From the NCBI GenBank assembly GCA_023257975.1, contig JALRAW010000179.1, positions 1 to 7,692 of the forward strand: 7,692 nt of DNA. The letters are read 5' to 3'. This DNA is from Candidatus Fonsibacter sp. (GTDB lineage Bacteria; Pseudomonadota; Alphaproteobacteria; Pelagibacterales; Pelagibacteraceae). The translations under genes and the position numbers were made by a program. The notes under the pieces are model-generated. The model made no database searches. It was not told where the DNA came from and saw only the letters and a program-made list of their open reading frames with translations. Position 1 is the stretch's first letter; each line of letters starts with the position of its first letter. Shown one piece after another: positions 1 through 6,133 of this stretch.

Positions 1-113
1 GTTCCGATCAAACGAACACCAGCGGTTACATCACGCACAGTCGAAACTAAACGCTTCTCAGCGTACACCGTAATCGTCCCAGGCTGCGTTTGCTCCATGC
101 GTTGCAGCGTCAT
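1..113 (-). CDS. Partial coding-like frame of unknown function in GC-rich foreign-looking DNA
   Basis: Read on the minus strand, this stretch is open from an ATG at 113-111 to the window edge. The peptide begins MTLQRMEQTQPGTITVYAEK and ends near VRDVTAGVRLIG. The same frame stays open upstream to a stop at 170-168, so the ATG may be internal rather than the true start. The mixed composition and alternating hydrophobic pattern look like real protein, and codon third positions are often G or C, unlike every other gene here. The competing plus-strand frame 1 is also open but has a less protein-like, Cys- and Ser-rich composition. I do not recognise the family and assign no function. The segment probably comes from a different genome than the rest of the window. 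Confidence 0.35.
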   Translation of the reverse strand, partial: MTLQRMEQTQPGTITVYAEKRLVSTVRDVTAGVRLIG

Positions 114-125
114 TTCTGAATGGTC
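114..125. other. Probable chimeric junction at the left end
   Basis: Bases 1-120 hold 62 G/C (52%), 121-180 hold 23 of 60 (38%), and the following genes are far more AT-rich. The AT-rich upstream coding frame also meets its first in-frame stop at 117-119. Composition and frame therefore break at the same place. The exact breakpoint is uncertain by tens of bases because the minus-strand frame stays open past it. Confidence 0.45.
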
Positions 126-200
126 AACAATCCAGAAAAAGTACTCGATGGAGATATTTCGGTATTTTTAGAAGCATCCGTTTATCAAGGAATTCATTAA
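123..200 (+). CDS. 3' end of an upstream AT-rich gene, product unknown
   Basis: This plus-strand frame encodes VNNPEKVLDGDISVFLEASV followed by YQGIH and a TAA stop at 198-200. The TAA shares its last base with the ATG of the AsmA-like gene (TAATG), the usual sign of two translationally coupled genes in one operon. Upstream the frame is closed by TGA at 117-119 and TAA at 48-50. The piece is therefore either the tail of a gene cut off by a sequence junction near 120, or less likely a 26-residue ORF starting at the ATG at 120. It is too short to name a family. Confidence 0.4.
   Translation, partial: VNNPEKVLDGDISVFLEASVYQGIH
187..191 (+). promoter_or_regulatory. Ribosome binding site of the AsmA-like gene (AAGGA)
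   Basis: AAGGA lies 8 bases before the ATG at 200, inside the last codons of the upstream frame. It supports this start and fits translational coupling through the TAATG overlap. Confidence 0.6.
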
Positions 201-2500
201 TGGCTAAAAGAAATAAAATTTTATTAATTGTATTAGCAGTCTTTATAGGAATTATTATTTTTTTATCCTTTGGATTTCATACTTCAAATTTCAATGACCT
301 AATTCAAAAAAAGTTTAACGATCAGTACAAGAAAGTTAAATTAGAGTTTAAAGATACAAGAGTAAGCTTAGATATTAAAGATTTTGCAGTTAAATTTAGT
401 CTTAATCAGCCAAAACTTTATCATAAAGGAGATCTTACTAATATTTATCAAACTAATTTTGGTGTTGGTATTTTTTCTGCAATTAAAGGCGATTACAATC
501 CTAAATTTGTAGAAGTAAAATTTTCAGAAAACTCATTTGAAAAAAGTATTAATTTAATTCGTGATGTTTTTTTAGAAGATGGTCAGAAAGGCTATCTTGA
601 TAACAAAGTTAAGAAAGGCTTTATTAAAGGAGATTTAAAAATATATAACGAAGAAACTTTAAAAATTGAGTTTTTAGGCAGTATTAAAGATACGTCCTTT
701 GTTATCTCAAATGAACTGCCTGAGTTTCAAAATATTAATGCAGATATTGAATATAAAAATAACGAGTTAAACATTAATATTTCATCGGGATCAGCCGCAG
801 GTTTAAATTTTGATAAATCTAAAATTTTCGTAACTGAATCATCAGATTCCTATAAAGCATCCCTTGATTTAAATTTAACTGGAAAATTTAATTCATTAAA
901 AGAATTTAAAAATTTAAAGATAGCAGCATTAGAAGATGTTACTAAAAACATAGAAAAATTATCATTCTCAACTACAGCAACTAATAAAATTGACCTGGAG
1001 TTTGATAAAAAAGGAAATCTACTTAATACATCCATTAAAGGAAAAGCTGATATTGTAAATCTTGAATTAGATTTGTTGCAAAGTGCTTACCCTAATGTTT
1101 TGGATGATAAAAATAGAAAGTTTAAGAATGGAAAATTTAAAGTCGATTTTGATAAAACAAATTTTTTTGTTAATGGAATAATTTTTAATCAAAATGATAC
1201 ATTAGATTTTAAAATAAACTCTGATCTTAATAAAAAAACTTCAAAGATTAATATTATTTCAGATATAAATTTTGTGAATTGGCAAAAAGTATTTAAGCCA
1301 GAATATATTAAAGGCTCTTCAAAATTATATGTACAATTAAATGTTAATAAGGATCAATATTATTTCGATACACGAATAGATATTAAGAAAAGTTTAATTA
1401 ATTTTTCTCCTATTAATTTTAATAAATTATTAAATGATGATGGGCAGATTCTTTTAAAAGGTGAGATTAAGAAAAGCGCTTCAGTGTTAGAAAAAGTTGT
1501 AATTAACGCTGGCAAAAACAATATTGAGTTATTTGACTTAAATTTTGATGAAAACTTTTCTATAACATCTCTTAATAGCATCGTCGTTAATACCGATAAA
1601 AGTAATTTTAAAATTATCTCATCTAAAAAAAGTAATATTAATCATATAGAAATCACAGGAAAAAAATTAGATGCTAAGTATATTATCGATAGCCTTACAA
1701 GTTCAAAACCTTCAAATGTTGTTTCAAAAAAATTTAATGGAACCATTAGTGCTAATTTAGATACCGTTGATACCGGAACTAACGATGATATTCGTGATTT
1801 TAATTTAACTGGGACAATATTAAATGGGAAATTTACTAAGTTAGATGCCAATGGAGTTTTTTCTAATAAAGAAAAAATTAGTATCAAGATCAGTAAGAAT
1901 AAAAATGGAAATTTAACAACTTATATGCTCTCAGATCGAGCAAGACCGTTTATTGCAGGATTTAGTTTTATAAAAGGATTTGAAAAAGGAAAATTAGAAT
2001 TTACCTCCGAAGATTTAAGCGCAACTTTTTCTAAAGGAAAAATTATTATTTCTGATTTTAAGATTAGAGAAATACCAGTGCTTGCACAAATATTGTCTCT
2101 TGCTTCAGTGACGGGAATTTTAGACACTTTAAAAGGTGAGGGAATTAGATTCGATAACACTGTTATTGTTTACGAAAATGATGAAAAATTTTTCACCTTT
2201 AAAGATTTTTATGGAACAGGGCCATCTCTCGGTTTTATTGTGGAGGGTAGAATTAATAATCTAGATGACTTTGTGAGTTTGGATGGAAATTTAATCCCAG
2301 CCTATGAAGTTAATCGACTTTTATCCAATATTCCAATCCTAGGGCAGATTTTAACGGGAAAAAGTGGAGATGGAGTTTTTGGTGTTAGCTTTAAGATTAA
2401 AGGAAAAGATAACAATTTTGAAACTTCAATAAATCCAGTTCGAACAATAACTCCAAGATTTGTTCAAAGATTTGTAGATATATTTAGGACTTCTAAATAG
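200..2500 (+). CDS. AsmA-like / YhdP-type (DUF3971) membrane-anchored envelope protein
   Basis: This 766-residue protein has a short basic N-terminus (MAKRNK) and one hydrophobic segment at about residues 7-26, with no lipobox or clear cleavage site. It is probably an inner-membrane anchor with the rest in the periplasm. The long middle is Lys/Asn/Ile-rich and rich in predicted beta strands. The C-terminal part, from about residue 530, matches the AsmA-like C-terminal region: DRARPF at 579-584, ASVTGILDTLKGEGI near 635, then IPILGQILTGKSGDGVFGV from about 711, and a final P-R-F segment. Relatives in E. coli (YhdP, TamB, YdbH) are groove-like proteins implicated in phospholipid movement to the outer membrane; that role is inferred here. 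It is shorter than many family members, which often exceed 1000 residues. It starts from an overlap with an upstream gene and ends tail to tail with tyrS, sharing 8 bases. The family call is fairly sure; the exact function is not. Confidence 0.82.
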   Translation: MAKRNKILLIVLAVFIGIIIFLSFGFHTSNFNDLIQKKFNDQYKKVKLEFKDTRVSLDIKDFAVKFSLNQPKLYHKGDLTNIYQTNFGVGIFSAIKGDYNPKFVEVKFSENSFEKSINLIRDVFLEDGQKGYLDNKVKKGFIKGDLKIYNEETLKIEFLGSIKDTSFVISNELPEFQNINADIEYKNNELNINISSGSAAGLNFDKSKIFVTESSDSYKASLDLNLTGKFNSLKEFKNLKIAALEDVTKNIEKLSFSTTATNKIDLEFDKKGNLLNTSIKGKADIVNLELDLLQSAYPNVLDDKNRKFKNGKFKVDFDKTNFFVNGIIFNQNDTLDFKINSDLNKKTSKINIISDINFVNWQKVFKPEYIKGSSKLYVQLNVNKDQYYFDTRIDIKKSLINFSPINFNKLLNDDGQILLKGEIKKSASVLEKVVINAGKNNIELFDLNFDENFSITSLNSIVVNTDKSNFKIISSKKSNINHIEITGKKLDAKYIIDSLTSSKPSNVVSKKFNGTISANLDTVDTGTNDDIRDFNLTGTILNGKFTKLDANGVFSNKEKISIKISKNKNGNLTTYMLSDRARPFIAGFSFIKGFEKGKLEFTSEDLSATFSKGKIIISDFKIREIPVLAQILSLASVTGILDTLKGEGIRFDNTVIVYENDEKFFTFKDFYGTGPSLGFIVEGRINNLDDFVSLDGNLIPAYEVNRLLSNIPILGQILTGKSGDGVFGVSFKIKGKDNNFETSINPVRTITPRFVQRFVDIFRTSK

Positions 2501-3734
2501 CCTCAATTAAGACGTGCTGTTTTTTTCCAAATGAGACTTTAATAACTTTTTCATCATTAAAATCATCTTTTGTAATAATTTTTTTTTCATCCATTACAAT
2601 TTCATTATTAATTCTATAACCTTTATTAGCGATATTTCTTCTATATTCACCATTGGATTTTGCAAAATTAATTTTAATAATTAAATCGTTAAACTTAATT
2701 CCATTATTTAGATCTTTTTTTTTAATCTCAATTTTTGGAAGATCATCACCGAAGGATTTATCTTCAAATGTTTTTTTAGAAGTGGCTTCAGCATTGGATG
2801 CTGCATTATCGCCATGAAGAATTTTAGTTGCTTCATTTGCAAGGATAACTTTAAAATCATTAATATTTCTAGATTTATTATTTTCAAAATCTGAAATCTG
2901 ATCTAATGGAAGCTCAGTGAACAGCCTTAGGTATTTAAATACATCAGCGTCATTCACATTTCTCCAGAACTGCCAGTATTCATAAGCAGATGTTTGTTTT
3001 TCATTTAACCACACAGCCCCTTTTTCGGTTTTGCCCATTTTAGCTCCAGAGCTTGTTGTGATGAGCGGAGTAGTTAATCCGTAAGACTCTTTTCCATTCA
3101 CTCTTCTTATTAATTCAATTCCGTTAATAATATTTCCCCATTGATCGGATCCACCAATTTGAAGGGTACAATCATTTTTATTGTTAAGCTCAAGAAAGTC
3201 GTAGGCCTGTAAGATCATATAATTAAATTCCAAAAAACTTAAGGATTGTTCTCTATCCAGTCGAAGTTTAACACTATCAAAGGTTAACATTTTATTAATA
3301 GTAAAATGTTTTCCATAGTCTCTTAAAAAATTTATATAATTAATTTTAGTGAGCCATTTTTCATTATTTAAAAAAATAAATTTATTAGAACCTTTACTGT
3401 TTAAAAACTTATTAAAAACTTTTTTGATACCAGAAGTATTTTTTTTAATTTCAGCGCTTGTTAGAATTTTTCTACTCTCCTCTTTACCTGATGGATCACC
3501 GACCATTGTCGTGCCCCCTCCTAATAAAACAATTGGAGTGTGACCAAATTGTTGAAACAGTCTAAGACACATGATTTGCACTAAACTGCCAACATGCAAA
3601 CTTGGAGCAGTGCAATCAAAACCGATATAAAGTTTAATTTTTTTATTATCTAAGAGTTTGTTAAGATTATCTAAATCAGTGCACTGATTAAAATATCCTC
3701 GTTCTTGAAAGGTTTTGATAAGATTCTGATTCAT
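2493..3734 (-). CDS. tyrS: Tyrosine--tRNA ligase (TyrRS)
   Basis: This 413-residue cytoplasmic enzyme charges tRNA-Tyr with tyrosine using ATP. All class I TyrRS landmarks are visible in order. YIGFD at 36-40 carries the Tyr that lines the substrate pocket, and the HIGH signature appears as HVGS at 47-50. GDPSG is at 79-83. Tyr172, Gln176 and Asp179 form the tyrosine-recognition set, followed by GGSDQWGNI at 194-202. The KMSKS loop appears as KMGKT at 232-236. The last 65 or so residues form an S4-type RNA-binding domain. The length is normal for the family and no key residue is missing. The ATG at 3734 is preceded by a good -10 element only 13 bases away, so the messenger should have almost no leader. 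The gene is divergent from anmK, a pairing common in Alphaproteobacteria, and its TAG stop lies within the end of the AsmA-like gene. Confidence 0.97.
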   Translation of the reverse strand: MNQNLIKTFQERGYFNQCTDLDNLNKLLDNKKIKLYIGFDCTAPSLHVGSLVQIMCLRLFQQFGHTPIVLLGGGTTMVGDPSGKEESRKILTSAEIKKNTSGIKKVFNKFLNSKGSNKFIFLNNEKWLTKINYINFLRDYGKHFTINKMLTFDSVKLRLDREQSLSFLEFNYMILQAYDFLELNNKNDCTLQIGGSDQWGNIINGIELIRRVNGKESYGLTTPLITTSSGAKMGKTEKGAVWLNEKQTSAYEYWQFWRNVNDADVFKYLRLFTELPLDQISDFENNKSRNINDFKVILANEATKILHGDNAASNAEATSKKTFEDKSFGDDLPKIEIKKKDLNNGIKFNDLIIKINFAKSNGEYRRNIANKGYRINNEIVMDEKKIITKDDFNDEKVIKVSFGKKQHVLIEAI

Positions 3735-3747
3735 CCAATAAGATAGT

Positions 3748-3753
3748 ATTATA
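3748..3753 (-). promoter_or_regulatory. tyrS promoter, -10 element TATAAT
   Basis: On the minus strand a perfect TATAAT occupies 3753-3748. Transcription would start near 3741, leaving a leader of about 7 bases before the tyrS ATG. No convincing -35 hexamer lies 16-18 bases upstream (AGATTT is the nearest). The 49-base gap to anmK is nearly all A/T, so chance occurrence is possible. Confidence 0.45.
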
Positions 3754-3783
3754 CAAAATTAAATATTATTAAATCTATATAAA

Positions 3784-4878
3784 ATGAGTAAATACATTTC
3801 TTTAGGAACTATGAGCGGCACATCTATGGATGGAATTGATCTTTCAATTATAAATTCTGATGGAGAAAGTGATACTACAATTGTCGATAATTTTTTTTAC
3901 CAATACACTCCAGATTTTAAAAATGAATTAATAAATATTAGAAAAGAGGTTTTGCAAAAAGACGATTTAACCTTAAAAAAACCTCTTATTAATGATTTAT
4001 CTAGGAAGATTACTCTATTGCATGTGGAAGCAATTAATGAATTCTTAAAGAATAATACAACAATCAAATTAGATTTAATTGGTTATCACGGTCATACTTT
4101 AATTCATAAGCCTGAGCAAGGTTTTACATTTCAATTAGGCAATCCTGAATTGATGACGCAGTTACTAAAAACGAAAGTTGTTTTTAATTTTAGAGATAAT
4201 GATATTCAAAATAAAGGACAGGGCGCACCCTTAGTTACTCTTTACCACGGACAAATTTTAAAAAATTTAAACTTAATAAATAATGGTGTGATTATTAATA
4301 TTGGAGGTATTGCGAATGGCAGTTATTTTGAAAATTCAATAATTCATTCCAATGATATTGGTCCAGGTAATTGCTTATTAGATCAATGGATCAGATTAAA
4401 CTCAAAAGACCTAGAATTTGATAGGGAAGGAAATATTTCAGGAAAAGGTGAAGTAAACTCATTAATAAAAGAGGATTTTTTAAATCATTATATCTACCAC
4501 GATAAAAAAAAATCATTAGATATTACTGATTTCAATATTGCTCAATTTAGAGGTCTTAAATTAGAAGATGGTGCTGCTACTCTTGTAAGCATAACTGCAA
4601 ATTTAATAGTAAATTTTGTTAAAAACATTAAAGAAAAAAAAGATAAAATTATATTAGTTGGAGGAGGTAGAAAGAATAAAACTTTAATTAAATTTTTATC
4701 AAAAATTTTAAATGTTAGCGTTGAACCAATTGATCATTATAAACTTGCTGGAGATTTTATTGAATCCCAAGCCTTTGCTTATCTTGCAATAAGAAGTTTA
4801 GAGAAAAAATATTTATCACTTCCAACAACAACAGGAGTAAGTACGGCGGTTACAGGTGGGATTATTTATTCTAATTAA
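3784..4878 (+). CDS. anmK: Anhydro-N-acetylmuramic acid kinase
   Basis: This 364-residue cytoplasmic kinase of the ASKHA fold opens 1,6-anhydro-MurNAc and phosphorylates it to MurNAc-6-phosphate during peptidoglycan recycling. The family signature GTMSGTSMDGID sits at residues 8-19. It is followed by YHGHT at 101-105, FRDND with GQGAPL at 136-150, INIGGIANGS at 171-180, and DIGPGN at 191-196. Asp191 corresponds to the catalytic base. LVGGGRKN (291-298) contributes to nucleotide binding. GDFIESQAFAYLA at 323-335 and TTTGVSTAVTGG at 348-359 close the C-terminal domain. The length is typical. The signature begins only eight residues in, which supports this start although no Shine-Dalgarno sequence is visible. 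The gene diverges from tyrS and its stop overlaps the end of the hydrolase gene by 4 bases. The downstream enzyme for MurNAc-6-phosphate is not in this window. Confidence 0.96.
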   Translation: MSKYISLGTMSGTSMDGIDLSIINSDGESDTTIVDNFFYQYTPDFKNELINIRKEVLQKDDLTLKKPLINDLSRKITLLHVEAINEFLKNNTTIKLDLIGYHGHTLIHKPEQGFTFQLGNPELMTQLLKTKVVFNFRDNDIQNKGQGAPLVTLYHGQILKNLNLINNGVIINIGGIANGSYFENSIIHSNDIGPGNCLLDQWIRLNSKDLEFDREGNISGKGEVNSLIKEDFLNHYIYHDKKKSLDITDFNIAQFRGLKLEDGAATLVSITANLIVNFVKNIKEKKDKIILVGGGRKNKTLIKFLSKILNVSVEPIDHYKLAGDFIESQAFAYLAIRSLEKKYLSLPTTTGVSTAVTGGIIYSN

Positions 4879-5531
4879 AATCTAGATTCTTTTTTAATAT
4901 ACTTTTCTATAGCGCCATTAAATTCTTTATCTTTACCTGCAAAAAAATGATTTGCCCCTTCAATTTTTACAAAATCTACATTAATACTCTTTTGATTTTT
5001 AAGTTTAGTTTCTAAAGTTTTTGTTGCATCTAGCGGAACTAGTTGATCATTGGATGCATATAAAACCATACCTGAGGAAGGACAGGGTGCTAAAAAATTA
5101 AAATCATAAATATTTGGTTGAGGACAAATTGCTATAAATCTATAAATTTCCGGTCTTCTCATTAATAGTTGCATACAAATTAAAGAACCAAATGAAAAAC
5201 CAACAATCCAGCTTTCATTAGTATTAGGATTTTGTCTTTGTATCCAATCTAAAACCGCTGCGGCATCTGATAATTCTCCCTGACCATTATCAAACTTACC
5301 TTCACTCTTACCAACACCTCTGAAATTAAAACGACAAACCGAAAATCCATTTTTAAGAAATGTATGAAATGCATTGTAGACTACTTTATTATTCATAGTT
5401 CCACCGTACTCTGGATGAGGGTGAAGTATTAAAACAGTTGGCGCTGTGGGACTTTTTCCTTGAACGTATTTGGCTTCTAGTTTTCCATCTGGTCCATTAA
5501 TAAAAGTTCCTGCTGGATTAACTATGTTCAT
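4875..5531 (-). CDS. Small alpha/beta hydrolase (COG2945-like)
   Basis: This 218-residue single-domain protein has no signal peptide, so it is probably cytoplasmic. The N-terminal block HPHPEYGGTMNNKVV at 37-51 is characteristic of this hydrolase group and supplies the oxyanion region. FNFRGVGKSEG follows at 68-78. The nucleophile elbow GFSFG is at 111-115 with Ser113. The acid is probably Asp162 in SNDQLVP, and the base His195 in GANHFF. The catalytic triad is thus complete and the length is normal. The substrate is unknown; esterase, thioesterase or related activity is possible. It is transcribed away from iscR across a 131-base shared regulatory region, and a hydrolase of this kind beside iron-sulfur genes is a familiar alphaproteobacterial arrangement. 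That suggests, but does not show, shared control. It ends tail to tail with anmK. Confidence 0.88.
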   Translation of the reverse strand: MNIVNPAGTFINGPDGKLEAKYVQGKSPTAPTVLILHPHPEYGGTMNNKVVYNAFHTFLKNGFSVCRFNFRGVGKSEGKFDNGQGELSDAAAVLDWIQRQNPNTNESWIVGFSFGSLICMQLLMRRPEIYRFIAICPQPNIYDFNFLAPCPSSGMVLYASNDQLVPLDATKTLETKLKNQKSINVDFVKIEGANHFFAGKDKEFNGAIEKYIKKESRF

Positions 5532-5565
5532 TGAATTTAGAAGAATTTTTTTTTAACAAGCGGCT

Positions 5566-5574
5566 CTTATACCA
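5566..5574 (-). promoter_or_regulatory. Hydrolase promoter, extended -10 (TGGTATAAG)
   Basis: On the minus strand TGG-TATAAG (5574-5566) is an extended -10 element with five of six consensus bases. Transcription would start near 5559, giving a leader of about 27 bases. No good -35 is present, which an extended -10 can tolerate. A run of nine A residues lies in the leader. Confidence 0.4.
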
Positions 5575-5607
5575 TAAAAGCAATTGAGTTTTGGTTTTTT
5601 TTTAAAG

Positions 5608-5624
5608 TTGACTAAATTAGTAGG
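5608..5624 (+). promoter_or_regulatory. Type 1 IscR box overlapping the -35 element
   Basis: The site TTGACTAAATTAGTAGG matches 16 of 17 positions of the core of the E. coli type 1 IscR consensus, YYGACTRWWWYAGTCRR. The single mismatch is A at 5622 in place of C. The centre ACTAAATTAGT is a perfect dyad. Type 1 sites are bound by cluster-loaded IscR. Placement over the -35 predicts repression of the operon when clusters are plentiful. Binding is an inference from the motif. Confidence 0.65.
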
Positions 5625-5636
5625 AATAGCTAAATT
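5608..5636 (+). promoter_or_regulatory. iscR-desulfurase-sufB operon promoter
   Basis: TTGACT at 5608-5613 (-35, five of six matches) is followed after exactly 17 bases by TAAATT at 5631-5636 (-10, four of six). Transcription would start near 5643, about 20 bases before the iscR ATG. A T-tract at 5595-5603 followed by AAA just upstream could act as an UP element. This is the best promoter in the window and lies in the only sizeable gap. Confidence 0.6.
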
Positions 5637-5642
5637 TATTGA

Positions 5643-5659
5643 AAATTAATCATTAATTT
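5643..5659 (+). repeat. 17-base inverted repeat in the iscR leader
   Basis: AAATTAAT-C-ATTAATTT is a perfect dyad with 8-base arms around C5651. It runs from the predicted transcription start to 4 bases before the iscR ATG. It could be a second operator for a dimeric regulator. It is all A/T except the centre, so chance is a real alternative, and the one-base loop makes an RNA hairpin unlikely. Confidence 0.4.
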
Positions 5660-5662
5660 ACA

Positions 5663-6133
5663 ATGAAACTGACAGCAAAAGGTAGATACGCTGTAATGGC
5701 GATGGCTGACCTTGCTACTTTTAATAAGCAGCAAAAACCAGTGAGTCTTAGCGATATCTCTATGAGACAGGGTATTTCTCTTTCTTTTCTAGAACAGTTA
5801 TTTTTAAAGTTAAAAAAGAAGGATTTAGTAACAAGTGTTAGAGGTAATCTAGGAGGTTATAAACTTTCAAGGGATCCAAATAAAATTTATCTTTCTTCTG
5901 TTATTGAGGCAGTAAATGAAGATATCAAAACTACAAAATGCAAATTAAAATCTAAAAAAGGATGCACAGGTAAAACAACTAAATGCGTCACCCACAATCT
6001 TTGGGATGGCTTATCAAGACATATTAATAATTATTTTACATCCGTTACTTTACTTGATGTTTTAGAGAATAAAATTCCAAGAAACATCCCATTTGAAAAC
6101 TCAATAAATCAACCCCAAGGAATGAATAGATGA
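5663..6133 (+). CDS. iscR: Rrf2-family iron-sulfur cluster regulator IscR
   Basis: This 156-residue transcription factor controls iron-sulfur cluster biogenesis genes. It opens with the family hallmark MKLTAKGRYAVMAMADLA. A winged helix follows, with the recognition helix around SLSFLEQLF (39-47) and the wing around SVRGNLGGYKLSR (58-70). The cluster-binding loop has Cys93, Cys101 and Cys108 plus His111 in CVTHNLW, equivalent to Cys92, Cys98, Cys104 and His107 of E. coli IscR. All four 2Fe-2S ligands are thus retained, which separates it from Rrf2 proteins lacking the cysteines. The loop is three residues longer than in E. coli and rich in lysine. No Shine-Dalgarno sequence precedes the ATG; the conserved N-terminus fixes the start. 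It heads the operon and its stop overlaps the desulfurase start as ATGA. Autoregulation is likely through the IscR box upstream. Confidence 0.95.
   Translation: MKLTAKGRYAVMAMADLATFNKQQKPVSLSDISMRQGISLSFLEQLFLKLKKKDLVTSVRGNLGGYKLSRDPNKIYLSSVIEAVNEDIKTTKCKLKSKKGCTGKTTKCVTHNLWDGLSRHINNYFTSVTLLDVLENKIPRNIPFENSINQPQGMNR
6117..6121 (+). promoter_or_regulatory. Ribosome binding site of the cysteine desulfurase (AAGGA)
   Basis: AAGGA inside the end of iscR lies 8 bases before the ATG at 6130. With the ATGA overlap it supports this start and coupled translation. Confidence 0.6.

Noticed and set aside
850..2160. Four open frames of 61-81 codons on the minus strand inside the AsmA-like gene
   Set aside because: They lie opposite a coding gene with clear family features, lack ribosome binding sites, and have Ser/Phe/Leu-rich composition typical of antisense readings of AT-rich genes.
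3349..3543. 64-codon plus-strand frame inside tyrS
   Set aside because: It is antisense to the conserved TyrRS catalytic region and has no start signal or recognisable domain.
3755..3783. Promoter for anmK in the tyrS-anmK gap
   Set aside because: TATTAT at 3764-3769 is possible, but no -35 fits and nearly every hexamer there is A/T, so it cannot be separated from background.
4876..4900. AATCTAGATT palindrome followed by TTTTTT after anmK as a terminator
   Set aside because: The palindrome has no loop, so the real stem would be about three A/T-rich pairs, too weak for an intrinsic terminator.
5536..5542. TTTAGAA resembling half of an Irr (ICE) site near the hydrolase start
   Set aside because: Only one half-site is present without the TTCTAAA partner, and such heptamers are expected by chance in AT-rich DNA.
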